This document shows, one piece after another, positions 43,328 to 52,946 of a DNA stretch of 64,000 bases. Origin of the DNA: CAWIJJ01 sp963836405 (GTDB lineage Bacteria; Acidobacteriota; Terriglobia; Bryobacterales; Bryobacteraceae); the NCBI GenBank assembly GCA_963836405.1, contig CAWIJL010000003.1:124001-188000 (forward strand), read 5' to 3'. Under the pieces are notes generated by a model. It was not told where the DNA came from, searched no databases, and saw only the letters and a program-made list of their open reading frames with translations. Every line of letters begins with the position of its first letter. Position 1 is the stretch's first letter. Made by a program: the position numbers and the translations under genes.

Positions 43328-43660
43328 GGCCGAATCGATTTCTTGAATCGGTCCTATCGAGGAGAGCCGCATCGCCGCCCGCCATTTCCCATAAAACCGG
43401 CGTGTTCCGCTGATGAGGCACCTTCTCGCCACGCCAGACCGTAGACTACTACCACACTTGTTAACTTCAGTTTCTAGGGTATTAAGACCGTTTTTCTTGA
43501 AAATAGGCAGTAGTCTGTGTCATACTGCACCAAAGTCTCGCGGATCTTGCCCGTCGTATTCGGGTAGTGCGTTGGAGTTGCTTGCCCATCCAGTCACTTA
43601 GCTAAGCACCACCAGCTAGTGTATCCGCTCACTCTGCAAAAGACGTAAAGAGGTAAAAGA
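43328..43660 (+). other. 333-bp intergenic region before the Oar-like receptor
   Basis: No coding potential that I can support. It is less GC-rich than the neighbours. Two candidate promoters are visible: TTGTTA (43458-43463)-N16-TATTAA (43480-43485), and TTGAAA (43497-43502)-N18-CATACT (43521-43526). Both would leave a leader of about 130-170 nt before the receptor ATG, preceded by AGAGG. A CTGATGA string near 43411 is not a hammerhead, since the other core elements are missing. Confidence 0.45.
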
Positions 43661-46600
43661 ATGAAATCGGTCTTCACCCTGCTGCTTGCTGTTCTCTTGA
43701 GCGCTGTCTTAGCGGTCGCCCAGGTCACCACAACGGCTCCCATGGACGGAAACGTAACCGATCCGACGGGCGCTGCGGTGGTGGGGGCGGAGGTAACCGT
43801 CGTCAACAGTGCAAACGGCCAGACGTTCCCTGTTACCACCGATGAACGCGGCCACTGGATCCTTCCCGCCATGGGATCGGGCACCTACCGCGTGAGAGTG
43901 GCGTCCGCCGGCTTCCGCACCGTTTCGATCGAAGGCGTCAAAATGGACGCCGGCGTTCCGGCGACGGTCAACAGCAAGCTCGAGATCGGGCAGGTGACCG
44001 AAACCGTGGAAATCACCGCCGGCGCGGAACTGGTGCAGGCCACCAACGCAACGGTGAACACCACCCTGCAAGGGCGGCAGATTTTCGAACTGCCATTCTC
44101 CACCCGCAGCGCTCTGGACCTGCTGGTAACCCAGCCCGGAACCCAAACCGCGGGCACGGCGCGCAACACCTTCATTAACGGACTGCCCGCCTCGGCGATC
44201 AACATCACCATCGACGGCATCAATACCCAGGACAACTACTATAAGAGCGGAGACGGATTCTTCACCCTCATCCCGCCGCGCAGCGATTCCATGGAAGAGG
44301 TGACCCTGACCACCGCCGCCGCCGGCGCAGACAGCCTGGCGCAGGGCGCGGCTCAGGTCAAGTTCATCACTAAGAGCGGCAGCAACAGCTATCATGGCGG
44401 CGCCTTCTGGCAGCACCGCAACACCGCCCTGAACGCGAACTATTACTTCAACAACATCGACGGACTCCCGCGCGATCGCGTCATCCTCAACCAGGGCGGC
44501 GCCCGTATCGGCGGACCCATCATCAAGAACAAGCTCCTGTTCTTCACGAATTTCGAAGTCTACCGTTATCCGGCAACCACCTCGGCCACCCGCACCGTTC
44601 TCACGCCCGAAGCATTGAACGGCGACTTCCGCTATGTAGATAGCAAGGGCCAGTTGCAGACGGTCAACGTTTATAAGGTCGCCGCCGCCACCGGCAACGT
44701 CTCAACCCCCGACCCGATTCTGCAATCCACCCTGACCAAGATCAACTCGCTCACCGGCAATGGCATCCTCAAGTCGCGCGTGCCTTCGAGCAACGATTAC
44801 AACCGCAACGACCTGGTTTTCCAGCCGGCCGGCATGAGCAAGAACAATTACTCCACCACCAAGCTCGACTACATCATCACGCCCGGCAACCAGCTCTCCG
44901 TCACCTACACGTACTACAAAGTGGACTCCACCCCCGACATCACCAACTCCGTGGTGCCGATTTATCCCGGAACCGGAACGGTCCTGGGCGCGGACGATCT
45001 CGTCGCCGGGCAGCGCGGTAACCGCTATTCGGGCGTGGTCTCCCTGCGCAGCACCATCACCCCGATGATCACCAATGAATTCCGCACGGGCATGAACCGG
45101 TCCATCACCATGTTCCGCGACCAGATCTCCTCCCCGGCGCTGTTCTCCACCTGGCGCGGCTATTCGCCCGGCAGCAGCTTCGGCTATGTGACCGGCGTTG
45201 CGTCGGTCTCCGGCTCTTCGCGCCGTACCTCTCCGGTGAAGGAACTGCACGACACCGTCTCCTGGGTGAAGGGCAAGCACCTGTTCTCCTTCGGCGGCGA
45301 CTTCACGCAGGTCAACTTCTGGTACCAGTCGGTCGGCTCCAGCGTGATCCCCACCATCTCCTTCAGCGGAATCGCATCGGGCGATCCCATCAACACCGGC
45401 TCCACCGGCATCTTCACGGGCGGCTCCACCGGCAACTTCCCGAACGCCTCCAGCACCGATCTGAGCAACGCGCGCTCGCTGTATGCGCTGCTCACCGGAC
45501 GCGTGGTTTCCATCACCCGGTCGATGGTGCTCGACGAGAACACCAAGAAGTATGCCAACGTTCCGCAGACCGAGCGCAACCGGCAGCGCGAATGGGGCGC
45601 CTTCTTCCAGGACTCCTGGAGAGTTACCCCGAGCCTGACCGTGAACCTCGGCCTTCGTTTCGAACAGCAGCGGCCGTTCGAGAATCTGAACGGCGTGTAT
45701 TCGAGCGTGAGCTGGCAGTCGGCCTGGGGCGTTTCCGGCGTGAACAACATGTTCATGCCGGGCACGCTGACGGGCCAGCCGCCGGTGTACGAGAAGATCA
45801 CTCAGCCTTACGAAATTCCGAATCAGTGGAGTCCCTCCGTCAGCCTGGCTTACCAGATGCCTGCCTTGAGCGGTCCGCTCGGCAAGATCTTCGGCACCGA
45901 AAAAGGCAAGAGCGTTTTTCGCGCGGGCTATGCCATCGCGTCGGTTCGCGAAGGCACCTACGTGTTCCAGAGCATCTACGGCTCGAACCAGGGCGTCAAC
46001 CTGAGCGCCACGGTAAACGGCACCAGTTATCCGGAGTATTTCGGAAAACCGGGCAGCGTGCTGTTCCGCGACCCGACGCTTCCCACCCGGCCGGTCGCGA
46101 GCGAACCGAACTACCCATTCTCTCCGGCCATCACCAACAGCCTGAATGCGTTCGACCCAAGCCTCAAGCTCGGCTACGTGCAAAGCTGGAATTTCGGATT
46201 GCAGCGCGAACTGACCAAAGACACCGTGATGGAAGTGCGCTACCAGGGCAACCACGGCGTGAAGTTGTGGAGGCAGGTGGCGATCAACGAAATCAACGTC
46301 TTTGAAAATGGATTTCTGAAGGAGTTCGATATCGCGCGCAACAACCTGGCGATCGCCCAGGCCGCCAACGCGAGCAGCGTGAATTTCGGCAACCAGGGAC
46401 TGCCCGGGCAGCAGGCCATCCCGATCATCCAGACCGCGCTGGCCACGACCAGCGACACCACCTTCGCCCAGTACATCCGCCAGAACCGGCCCGGCAACGT
46501 TGCCAGCAACATCTCGGGCAACGTCACGCGCATGGCACGGCTCACCGCCGCCGGATACCCGAAGAAATTCTTCGTCGTCAACCCCGATGTGGCCGGCAGC

Positions 46601-47477
46601 AACAGCTACATCATCACCAACATGGGCAGCTCCATGTATAACGCCCTCCAGGTGGAAGTGCGGCGCCGGTTTCAGCTCCGGGATTCACGGCACAGGGCAG
46701 CTACGTGTGGAGCCACTCGATCATGAACGGCGCCAGCCAGGACCTTGGCGATTACAGCGCCCCAGCAGCTTCCGCAATCTCCGGTTGGATCGCGACCGAT
46801 GCCGATCTACGATATCCGCCAGGCCTACAAGCTGAACGCGATTTACGAACTTCCGATCGGTCCCGGAAAGCGATTTGCAGCCAGCGGAAATCCGCGTCCG
46901 GCCGCAATTTCTGAAGGCTGGCAGATTTCCGGCATAGTCGCGTGCAGTCGGGCGCCCCATTCAGCTCACCAGCGGACGTCAGGGCATGAACAACATCGAA
47001 CCCGGCGTCGTTCTGTATAACATGACCGGGAGCCAGCTCCAGAATATGGTGCAGATCCGGAAAACGACGGGTTCGGACGGTAACGGTCTGGTGTACTTCC
47101 TGCCGGACTCGCTCATCGCAAATACCAACGCCGCCTTTGAGGTAAACGGCAAGACGCGTGCCAACCTCGATCCAAATGCTCCCTACATCGGACCGCAGTG
47201 GTCAACGACAGCTTCGGCTACCGTGTTAACTGCGCACCCTGGCAGTACCGCTTGGACATTGGTGTTTTGAAGAAGACCACAATTCGCGAAAACGTCAACA
47301 TGGAGTTCCGTCTCCAGGCGCTGAACGCCCTGAACCTGACCAACTTCAACTTCTTGCCAACAGTACTCCCAGCGAGCCGCCACGTTCGGGCAGACCACGT
47401 CGGCCTTCCGCGATTTCTCGGGCAGCGCCGACCCCGGTTCCCGCGTGCTGGAATTTGTACTTCGTCTCAACTTCTGA
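43661..47477 (+). pseudogene. Oar-like TonB-dependent receptor with frameshifted 3' end
   Basis: The open frame covers 43661-46726 (1021 aa). It has a signal peptide, a carboxypeptidase-regulatory-like domain (MDGNVTDPTGAAVVGAEVTVVN), a plug domain (NTTLQGRQIFELPFSTRSALDLL, then INGLPASAINITIDGINTQDN) and a long outer-membrane barrel. From about 46671 the barrel continues through different frames: GFTAQGSYVWSHSIMNG, LRLDRD, YDIRQAYKLNAIYELPIGPG, then WQYRLDIGVLKKTTIRE, ending ADPGSRVLEFVLRLNF with TGA at 47475-47477. Each change of frame equals one missing base, about eight in all. An intact protein would be about 1270 aa. Either a decayed gene or sequence error. Confidence 0.85.
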
Positions 47478-47500
47478 CCCGGACCAGCGATCGGATAGAA

Positions 47501-47530
47501 GGAGGCGGGCTTCGGCCCGCCTCCTTTTTT
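47501..47530 (+). terminator. rho-independent terminator of the Oar-like receptor
   Basis: Perfect 10-bp stem GGAGGCGGGC (47501-47510) / GCCCGCCTCC (47515-47524), stable TTCG tetraloop (47511-47514), then six T (47525-47530). It lies 23 bp after the receptor stop at 47477. Confidence 0.92.
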
Positions 47531-47544
47531 GCGCGGGGCTCTGT

Positions 47545-47584
47545 TTGACATGTGGAGCACATGTCTATACGCTTTCCACATGTC
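47545..47584 (+). promoter_or_regulatory. promoter and palindromic operator of the toxin-antitoxin pair
   Basis: TTGACA (-35) at 47545-47550 overlaps a perfect inverted repeat GACATGTG (47547-47554)-GAG-CACATGTC (47558-47565). TATACG (47566-47571) may be the -10. A third half-site CACATGTC (47577-47584) covers the antitoxin ATG (47580). This fits RHH antitoxin autorepression. Confidence 0.65.
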
Positions 47585-47810
47585 GAAGACGATTCAGGTG
47601 AGGGATGTGCCCGAACACGTACATCGCACGCTGAAGGCACGCGCCTCGCGTGTGGGCATGAGCCTTTCCGACTTCATCAAACGGGAATTGGAACGGGCCG
47701 CGGAGCGTCCCACCATGCAGGAATGGCTGGAACGTACGGGGCAGGCGAGGCCGATCGCGGCCAGGAGAAGCGCCGCAAAGGTAATCCGGGAGCTGCGAGA
47801 CGAACGATGA
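47580..47810 (+). CDS. RHH-type antitoxin (VapB/FitA-like)
   Basis: 76 aa from ATG 47580; upstream in-frame ATGs lie in the terminator/operator region and are not used. The ribbon-helix-helix N-terminus is MSKTIQVRDVPEHVHRTLKARASRVGMSLSDFIKRELERAAER. The C-terminal part (TMQEWLERTG, then AAKVIRELRDER) wraps the toxin. DNA-binding antitoxin that represses its own operon through the palindrome and neutralises the PIN toxin. Its TGA overlaps the toxin ATG (ATGA). Confidence 0.9.
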   Translation: MSKTIQVRDVPEHVHRTLKARASRVGMSLSDFIKRELERAAERPTMQEWLERTGQARPIAARRSAAKVIRELRDER

Positions 47811-48199
47811 TCGTTCTCGATGCCTCCGTGGTCGTCGAACTTCTTGCCGGCGGCGCCCTCGCCGATACTATTCGAACCGAGCTCGCCGGGCGCGACGAAT
47901 CATTCGCGGTTCCCCATCTGCTCGACGTCGAGGCAGTGAGCGCAATTCGACGGCTGGCCGCGGGCCGGCACATCGACGGTCACCGCAGCGCGCAATTCCT
48001 AGCGGAGCTGGCGGCGCTGCCGGCGGAGCGCTATTCGCACATACCATTGCTTGACCGTGTCTGGGAACTGCGCCACAATTTTACAGCCTACGACGCCGCC
48101 TACATCGCATTGGCGGAAGCAACCAACTCCACCCTCTATACCTGCGATGAGAAATTGCGGAAAGGACACCGCGCGCGGGTCGTGCTGTTCACCCGCTAG
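47807..48199 (+). CDS. VapC-type PIN-domain toxin
   Basis: 130 aa, overlapping the antitoxin by 4 bp. The PIN-domain acidic residues are Asp5 (IVLDASVVVELL), Glu in LLDVEAVSAIRRL, Asp in FTAYDAAYIALAEATNSTLYTCDEKL and the final Asp of CDEKL, giving the four that bind Mg. VapC toxins are RNases that often cleave initiator tRNA or rRNA. The pair is probably intact and autoregulated. It is flanked by a terminator on the left and an unrelated gene on the right. Confidence 0.92.
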   Translation: MIVLDASVVVELLAGGALADTIRTELAGRDESFAVPHLLDVEAVSAIRRLAAGRHIDGHRSAQFLAELAALPAERYSHIPLLDRVWELRHNFTAYDAAYIALAEATNSTLYTCDEKLRKGHRARVVLFTR

Positions 48200-48241
48200 A
48201 AGCAGCCGCAGCCATCCCTCGAATATGGAGGCGAAGCCTCG

Positions 48242-49618
48242 TTAGCGTTGCACAGTGAGGAGCGTGGTGACAGGCGATGACGCGCCGTTAACGGTAGCCA
48301 CTACGGGCAGATCACCGTCCGGCGCGTTGTCGGGGACCTGGATACCGACCTGGTACAGTCCGGCGAAGCCCGGCGCCAGAATCGAATAGAACACGGTCGC
48401 CGGTATTCCGCCGATCGACACGGTGACCGTCGCCGTGTTATACAACGTGCCGCTGGGGACCTGTGTGCCTGCCGGTGCCGTGGGATCAGTCGGCCCGAAG
48501 CCGGTTCCCCATAGCACCACGACGTCGCCGGGTTTAGCGGGCGCCGCATTCAAGGTTGGAAATACGGAACTCTTCACCGCGAAGCGCCCCGTGGCATTGT
48601 CGGTAGCCACGGCATACTTGCCATCCCACAGGAAGAACGCCGGGTCCACGCTGTTGCTGTTGGCCGTGAAGGCGGAGCTCACCGACCCTGAGTTGGTGAC
48701 TGCTACCTCCATCGGTCCGCTGCCGATGTCCGGCGGAGTCAGCACGTTGATCTGATCCGGACTCACGAAATACATGTACGCCGGCTTGCCGCCGATGGTG
48801 ACGCTGACGTTGTCGAGCGTGGTGGGCAGCTTTCCGTTCACGATAGCGTTGTCCCAGACGTTGATCGTGTTTGCCAGGTTCGAGCCCTTGATCTGCACGA
48901 ACGCATTCGGCACCAGGCCGGGAGCGAAACTGGCCCCGTTCTCGACGGCGGTGAGTGCGGGAACCGGCCCGGACGTCGCAGGCGTGAGGGTGTATTTGGC
49001 CGTATAGATGTGGTCGCCGGGATCTGCCTGACCGTTTGCATTGGCTGAATTTCCGGCAACGTAGATCACGATGTCCCCCACGTTGGTGGCCGGGGGCGTC
49101 CAGTCCACCTGGTAATCCATCCCGCCGGTGGCGAACCGGGTCGCGCCTTCCAGGCTATGTTCGACGTACTGCAAGGGGCGGCTGACCGGGCAGGCGCCGC
49201 CGGTCGCAAGCAGGCTCTGCAGATTGAAATTGCTGGCGATGGAACAGAGCACCAGGCTGAACCGGTCCGGTGCAGCGAGGACGCCCGCGACCGTGCCGGA
49301 ATCCGAGGCCGTCCTGGCGGTCATCTGGTAACCCCAGAGGCGCGGGGTGCTCGACGGATCGGCGATGGTGACAACCAGCCGCTGCTTGACGCCCGGAACG
49401 TACGTGAGACCGTTCGGAAATGCGACCTTCACGCTACCGCCGAACGAATTGGCCGTGCCTCCGTGACAGGCCGAGTTCGCGCACGTCTGTCCGGCGTGTT
49501 CACCGGGCACTCCCGTATACCCTGGATCCGGCCCGCTGGCCGAGGCCCACAACAGCAGCGGAACGGCCGCCGCCACAACCACGATTTTCGCAATTCCGAT
49601 CCCTCTGTCGGTCATCAA
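48242..49618 (-). CDS. exported protein with C-x4-C-H motif and Solibacter-type C-terminal domain
   Basis: 458 aa. A signal-anchor (MMTDRGIGIAKIVVVAAAVPLLLWASASG), then GYTGVPGEHAGQTCANSACHGG, which resembles the N-terminal motif of reeler-type or cytochrome-like surface proteins. The cysteines are spaced C-x4-C-H, so an ordinary CxxCH heme site is not present. A beta-rich region follows, then from about residue 230 two repeats of the TIGR03437-like Solibacter domain (TAVENGASFAPGLVPNAFVQIKGSNLA; VNAAPAKPGDVVVLWGTGFGPT). Probably secreted or surface attached. No known enzyme motif. Function unknown. Confidence 0.72.
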   Translation of the reverse strand: MMTDRGIGIAKIVVVAAAVPLLLWASASGPDPGYTGVPGEHAGQTCANSACHGGTANSFGGSVKVAFPNGLTYVPGVKQRLVVTIADPSSTPRLWGYQMTARTASDSGTVAGVLAAPDRFSLVLCSIASNFNLQSLLATGGACPVSRPLQYVEHSLEGATRFATGGMDYQVDWTPPATNVGDIVIYVAGNSANANGQADPGDHIYTAKYTLTPATSGPVPALTAVENGASFAPGLVPNAFVQIKGSNLANTINVWDNAIVNGKLPTTLDNVSVTIGGKPAYMYFVSPDQINVLTPPDIGSGPMEVAVTNSGSVSSAFTANSNSVDPAFFLWDGKYAVATDNATGRFAVKSSVFPTLNAAPAKPGDVVVLWGTGFGPTDPTAPAGTQVPSGTLYNTATVTVSIGGIPATVFYSILAPGFAGLYQVGIQVPDNAPDGDLPVVATVNGASSPVTTLLTVQR

Positions 49619-49835
49619 GAAGTCCCTTCCGATTGAACCCCGTCGCTCGCAGTGTAGCGCGCGCCCGGCCCGCGTATTCCGCGCGGCGGCAGCTTTTACG
49701 AAAACATCACGAACCCCTTACAGTTCCGGCATGCCTAACTCTCACGCCCCGGCGACCGCCAACCTGAGGGCTGCACGACGGTGCAGGCTTGCCCGGCGCT
49801 TAAGGCATCCGTAACCGGACGAAACTGGATTGCTG

Positions 49836-50850
49836 CTAGCTGGAGGGAATCCCGGCGATGCGCAGGGCTTTTCGGGCCGTAGTGCTGAGCGGCAGCTTCG
49901 TCAGTTCCGGTGGACGGAACCAGCTGAACTCCGGATTCGCGCCTCCGCCGGTGGCGGCGAAAATTGTGTATCGATACTGATGGTGCGTGATCGTGTGGCG
50001 AAACTCGCCGAGCCGCGCCCCAGGCCGGGCGGAGGGCATGTCGGCGGGCGAGGGCAGGTCCCAGAAGCCCGGCATGCGGCGTGCATCCGCCGGGCGTTGC
50101 CGGAGCAGCACGCGGCCGCGGTTGCGCATCACCAGCAGGACAGAATCGATGCGCACCGGCTCGGTTCGCCGTAGTTTCACGGGCAGTTCGTTCTGAACGC
50201 CTCGTTCCGCGGCCGCGCACGCGGGCCGCAGCGGACAGACGAGGCAGAGCGGGTTGCGCGGCAGGCACACCGTCGCCCCAAGCTCCATCAGCGCCTGGTT
50301 GAACCGGCCCGGGGCCGTCCGGATCCAGCCACGACTGCGCCACTTCGCGGAAGCGCGTGCGGGTACGGGCGGATCCGATGTCCGCGGCATCGTCCGTCAC
50401 CCGCGCCACCACCCGAAGGACGTTGCCGTCGAGCACGGCGTAGGGCAGGCCGAAGGCGATGCTGGCCACGGCCGCGGCGGTGTAGTCGCCCACTCCGGGC
50501 AGCGCGCGGATCGATTCGAACTCATGGGGAAAACGGCCCGCCGCCACCATCAGCCGGGCCGACTGTTGCAGGTTTCGGGCCCGCGAATAGTAGCCGAGGC
50601 CGCTCCACGCCGCGAGCACCGCCTGTTCCGGCGCGTCCGCCAGCGCCCCAGCCGAAGGGAATTGCTCCAGGAAGCGTTCGTAATAGGGGATCACCGTCTG
50701 CGCCCGGGTCTGCTGCAGCATGATCTCGGAAACCAGAATGCGGTACGGGTCGCGGGTGGTTCGCCAGGGAAGGTCGCGGTGCCCTTGCCGGAACCACTCT
50801 ACCAGCAGCCGCCCCGGCCCGGAGCGCTTCACTCGATCACGCGGAGCCAT
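49836..50850 (-). CDS. mutY: A/G-specific adenine glycosylase MutY, frameshifted
   Basis: The N-terminal part reads from ATG 50850: HhH-GPD fold with catalytic Glu (SEIMLQQTRAQTV), LPGVGDYTAAAVASIAFG and the Asp of VLDGNVLRVVARV, to QSWLDPDGPG. The frame is then lost at about 50305-50317 (in a GC run) and continues one base off: GRFNQALMELGATVCLPRNPLCLVCPLRPAC. This contains the perfect [4Fe-4S] site C-x6-C-x2-C-x5-C. A NUDIX-like C-terminal domain follows (VLLVMRNRGRVLLRQRPADARRMPGFW) to 49836. One extra base explains it. MutY removes A opposite 8-oxoG. Overlaps the S24 gene's end by 22 bp. Confidence 0.85.
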
Positions 50851-51635
50851 TCGGCAACCACGGCGAAATCTTCCGGCTCCACGTCCCAGGGCTCGAACTC
50901 CGGGTTCAGGGGCTCCAGGCGGATCTGCTCATGCCGCCACTGGTCTTCGCCGGTGGCGACCTTCCGGCTGGTGTAGCGCTTGATGGTGTAGCGCGCGCTC
51001 TCGTCGGTAATGCCGAAGCGCTGAATCAGCAGGATCTTGCCCTGGCGCGACCCGGCCGGGTGGAGCCGGAAAAGATTCAGGCTGCCGTCGGGGATGCGCG
51101 GCTCCATGCTGCGCCCGGTGACGTGGGCTACGAACAGGTCCGGCGACGGCCGCATACCCTCGGGCAGCGGCACCCAGTCCTCGGCTTCCGATTCCATCTC
51201 CTCGCCCAGGCTTCCGGCGGCGGCGCGCAGCGAATAGAGGGGCACGTGCGAATCGAATTCGCGGACCGGCGCGTTTTCGACGTGGTCGCGGTACAGGCGG
51301 TCCAGCGCGCGGCTGAAGGCATCCACCGCGACTGTTTGAGGATCGCTCACGCGGATGGCGTTGGAAAGCGAATCGGTCAGGGTTGCCAGGCACGCGGCGG
51401 GGCCGGATTCGTCCAGCAGGTCGCGCAGGTGGCGGTCGAGCCCTTCCAGCACTTCGACGTCTTCCGCTTCGGCCAGGTCGTCGAACTGCTCGCGCAGCCG
51501 CAGCCACGCCCGATTCGCTTCCAGGTCCGCCAGCAGAACCCCGATGTTGCGTACCGGCCGTCCCGGCAATGCCGCCTCCAGCAGCACATAAGTGCCCTGA
51601 CGACGTCCCGAAATGGGCACTATTCTGGCCGGCAT
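50829..51635 (-). CDS. S24 (LexA/UmuD-like) autopeptidase with non-HTH N-terminal domain
   Basis: 268 aa from ATG 51635 (a TTG two codons upstream is an alternative). The C-terminus is a LexA/UmuD-type peptidase: catalytic Ser176 in HVTGRSMEPRIPDGSL and Lys219 in YTIKRYTSRK. A possible cleavage site, Ala140-Gly141, lies 35 residues before the Ser, as in LexA (34). The N-terminal about 120 residues (GTYVLLEAALPGRPVRNIGVLLADLEANR...) show no helix-turn-helix and resemble the DUF3037 group. Its 3' end overlaps mutY, so both may be expressed together. Role in DNA damage response inferred, not shown. Confidence 0.82.
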   Translation of the reverse strand: MPARIVPISGRRQGTYVLLEAALPGRPVRNIGVLLADLEANRAWLRLREQFDDLAEAEDVEVLEGLDRHLRDLLDESGPAACLATLTDSLSNAIRVSDPQTVAVDAFSRALDRLYRDHVENAPVREFDSHVPLYSLRAAAGSLGEEMESEAEDWVPLPEGMRPSPDLFVAHVTGRSMEPRIPDGSLNLFRLHPAGSRQGKILLIQRFGITDESARYTIKRYTSRKVATGEDQWRHEQIRLEPLNPEFEPWDVEPEDFAVVAEWLRVIE

Positions 51636-51725
51636 CGGCAAATCCGTCTTTATCCTAATTCACTTATCGGACGCAAATCTACCGGTCTGAGTACGGTGGC
51701 GGCGCTGCGCCGTACGGGTACGTTT

Positions 51726-52823
51726 TCAATTACCGGCTGGAGCGCCCGGAACGCCCTGCGGATAATAGCCGTCGCGGGCGCGAATGGTCACCGCGGGCAG
51801 GCTCGGCACTTCCACTTTGATATTCCGGAACAGCTTCGGCTTCCCTTCCGGGTCCAGGTCCGGCACATAGCGCAGCACGTACTGCGTGGTGATCTCGCCG
51901 GAAATGGCGGCCACCGATTTCACAATGCTGGCCGAGATCTGCGCAGCGTACGACCCGGTGCCCACCTGGAGCGAATAATTGCCCGCGTCCTGGGGATTGG
52001 AAAGGTAGCCGGAGACGTCCGAATACGGGTTCATCAGCGGATACTGCACCTGCCCGCCCGTCTCCCGGGCCAGCCGCTCCAGCACGTTGCGGTCGTCGTT
52101 GTTGAAGCCGAATGCCATGGTGCTGATGCCGAAAATCGTGACCATCTTGCGCTTGGAGAGCTCCAGCACCTCGTCGAGCGTGTGGTCTCCGGAACTGTTG
52201 TGCCCGTCTCCGATGACGATCAGCACCCGCCGCGGCTCGTAAGGCTCGCCCTTGACCAGCGAACGCGTGGTGCAGGCCATGTAAATGGCGTCGTATAGCG
52301 CGGCGCCGCCGCCGGGCTTCAACTTGGAAATCTTATCGGCGATCTTCTGCGAATCGGTGGTCGTGTCCACCGCCACTTCGGCGTCGTTCGCGTACGTGAT
52401 CAGGTAGCCGGAGTAGCGCGGATCGCCCGGCAACAGGTTCCACACCAGTTCCTGAATGGCGTCCTGGTAGGTCTTCCAATGAGTTTTGCTCTGGTTGCTG
52501 AGGTCCACCAGGAAACCCACCACCACGGGCTGCTTTTCGGTGTGGCTGAAGAACTGGATGCGCTGCGGCTTGCCCTCGTCCAGAATGCGGAAATCCTCCG
52601 CCTTGAGGTTGGACACGTAGCGTCCCTTGTCGTCGGTGACGGTGACCGGCACCACCACTTCGTTCGCCTCCACCCGGATGCGCGTGGTAGGCTCCTCGGG
52701 AAGCGGCAGTTGCGGCTGTTGCTGGGGTAGTTTGGCTGGTGGCGGCGGCTGTTGGGAAACCCCCGGAAGGGACAGCGCAAGACCGCAGAGGCAAATAGCC
52801 GGAAATAGACGTACGGCAGACAT
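51726..52823 (-). CDS. VWFA-related acidobacterial domain protein (TIGR03436-like)
   Basis: 365 aa from ATG 52823 (the long upstream frame is antisense to phoD). A signal peptide (MSAVRLFPAICLCGLALSLPG) and a Pro/Gln-rich stretch (about 25-45). Then the entry RIRVEANEVVVPVTVTDDKGRYVSNLKAEDFRILDEGK, typical of acidobacterial VWFA-related proteins. The VWA domain has a MIDAS-like VVVGFLVDLSNQSK; DLSNQS departs from DxSxS in its last position. Exported. Divergent from the PhoD gene. Role unknown. Confidence 0.87.
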   Translation of the reverse strand: MSAVRLFPAICLCGLALSLPGVSQQPPPPAKLPQQQPQLPLPEEPTTRIRVEANEVVVPVTVTDDKGRYVSNLKAEDFRILDEGKPQRIQFFSHTEKQPVVVGFLVDLSNQSKTHWKTYQDAIQELVWNLLPGDPRYSGYLITYANDAEVAVDTTTDSQKIADKISKLKPGGGAALYDAIYMACTTRSLVKGEPYEPRRVLIVIGDGHNSSGDHTLDEVLELSKRKMVTIFGISTMAFGFNNDDRNVLERLARETGGQVQYPLMNPYSDVSGYLSNPQDAGNYSLQVGTGSYAAQISASIVKSVAAISGEITTQYVLRYVPDLDPEGKPKLFRNIKVEVPSLPAVTIRARDGYYPQGVPGAPAGN

Positions 52824-52946
52824 GAAGCTTAGCCTCCATTCTAACCCGTCGCGGGAATACGGCGGGGAACGCAACGAAGCGCCGGTTTTCGGCACCTCGC
52901 CCGATCCTTCATCCGTTTGTAAGGGTCTCATCGTACAATCGCCTGA

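Noticed and set aside
43339..43353. 15-mer TTTCTTGAATCGGTC repeated at 61263-61277, both intergenic
   Set aside because: In a 64-kb window a few exact 15-mers are expected to repeat by chance, and the flanks differ; no symmetry or further copies seen.
43405..43440. CTGATGA string resembling a hammerhead ribozyme core
   Set aside because: The other conserved parts (GAAA box, stem and cleavage triplet) are not nearby, so the fold cannot form.
49765..49800. Stem-loop CTGCAC-GACG-GTGCAG in the spacer after mutY, considered as a riboswitch or small RNA
   Set aside because: Short 6-bp stem with no further conserved structure or T-tract; insufficient support.
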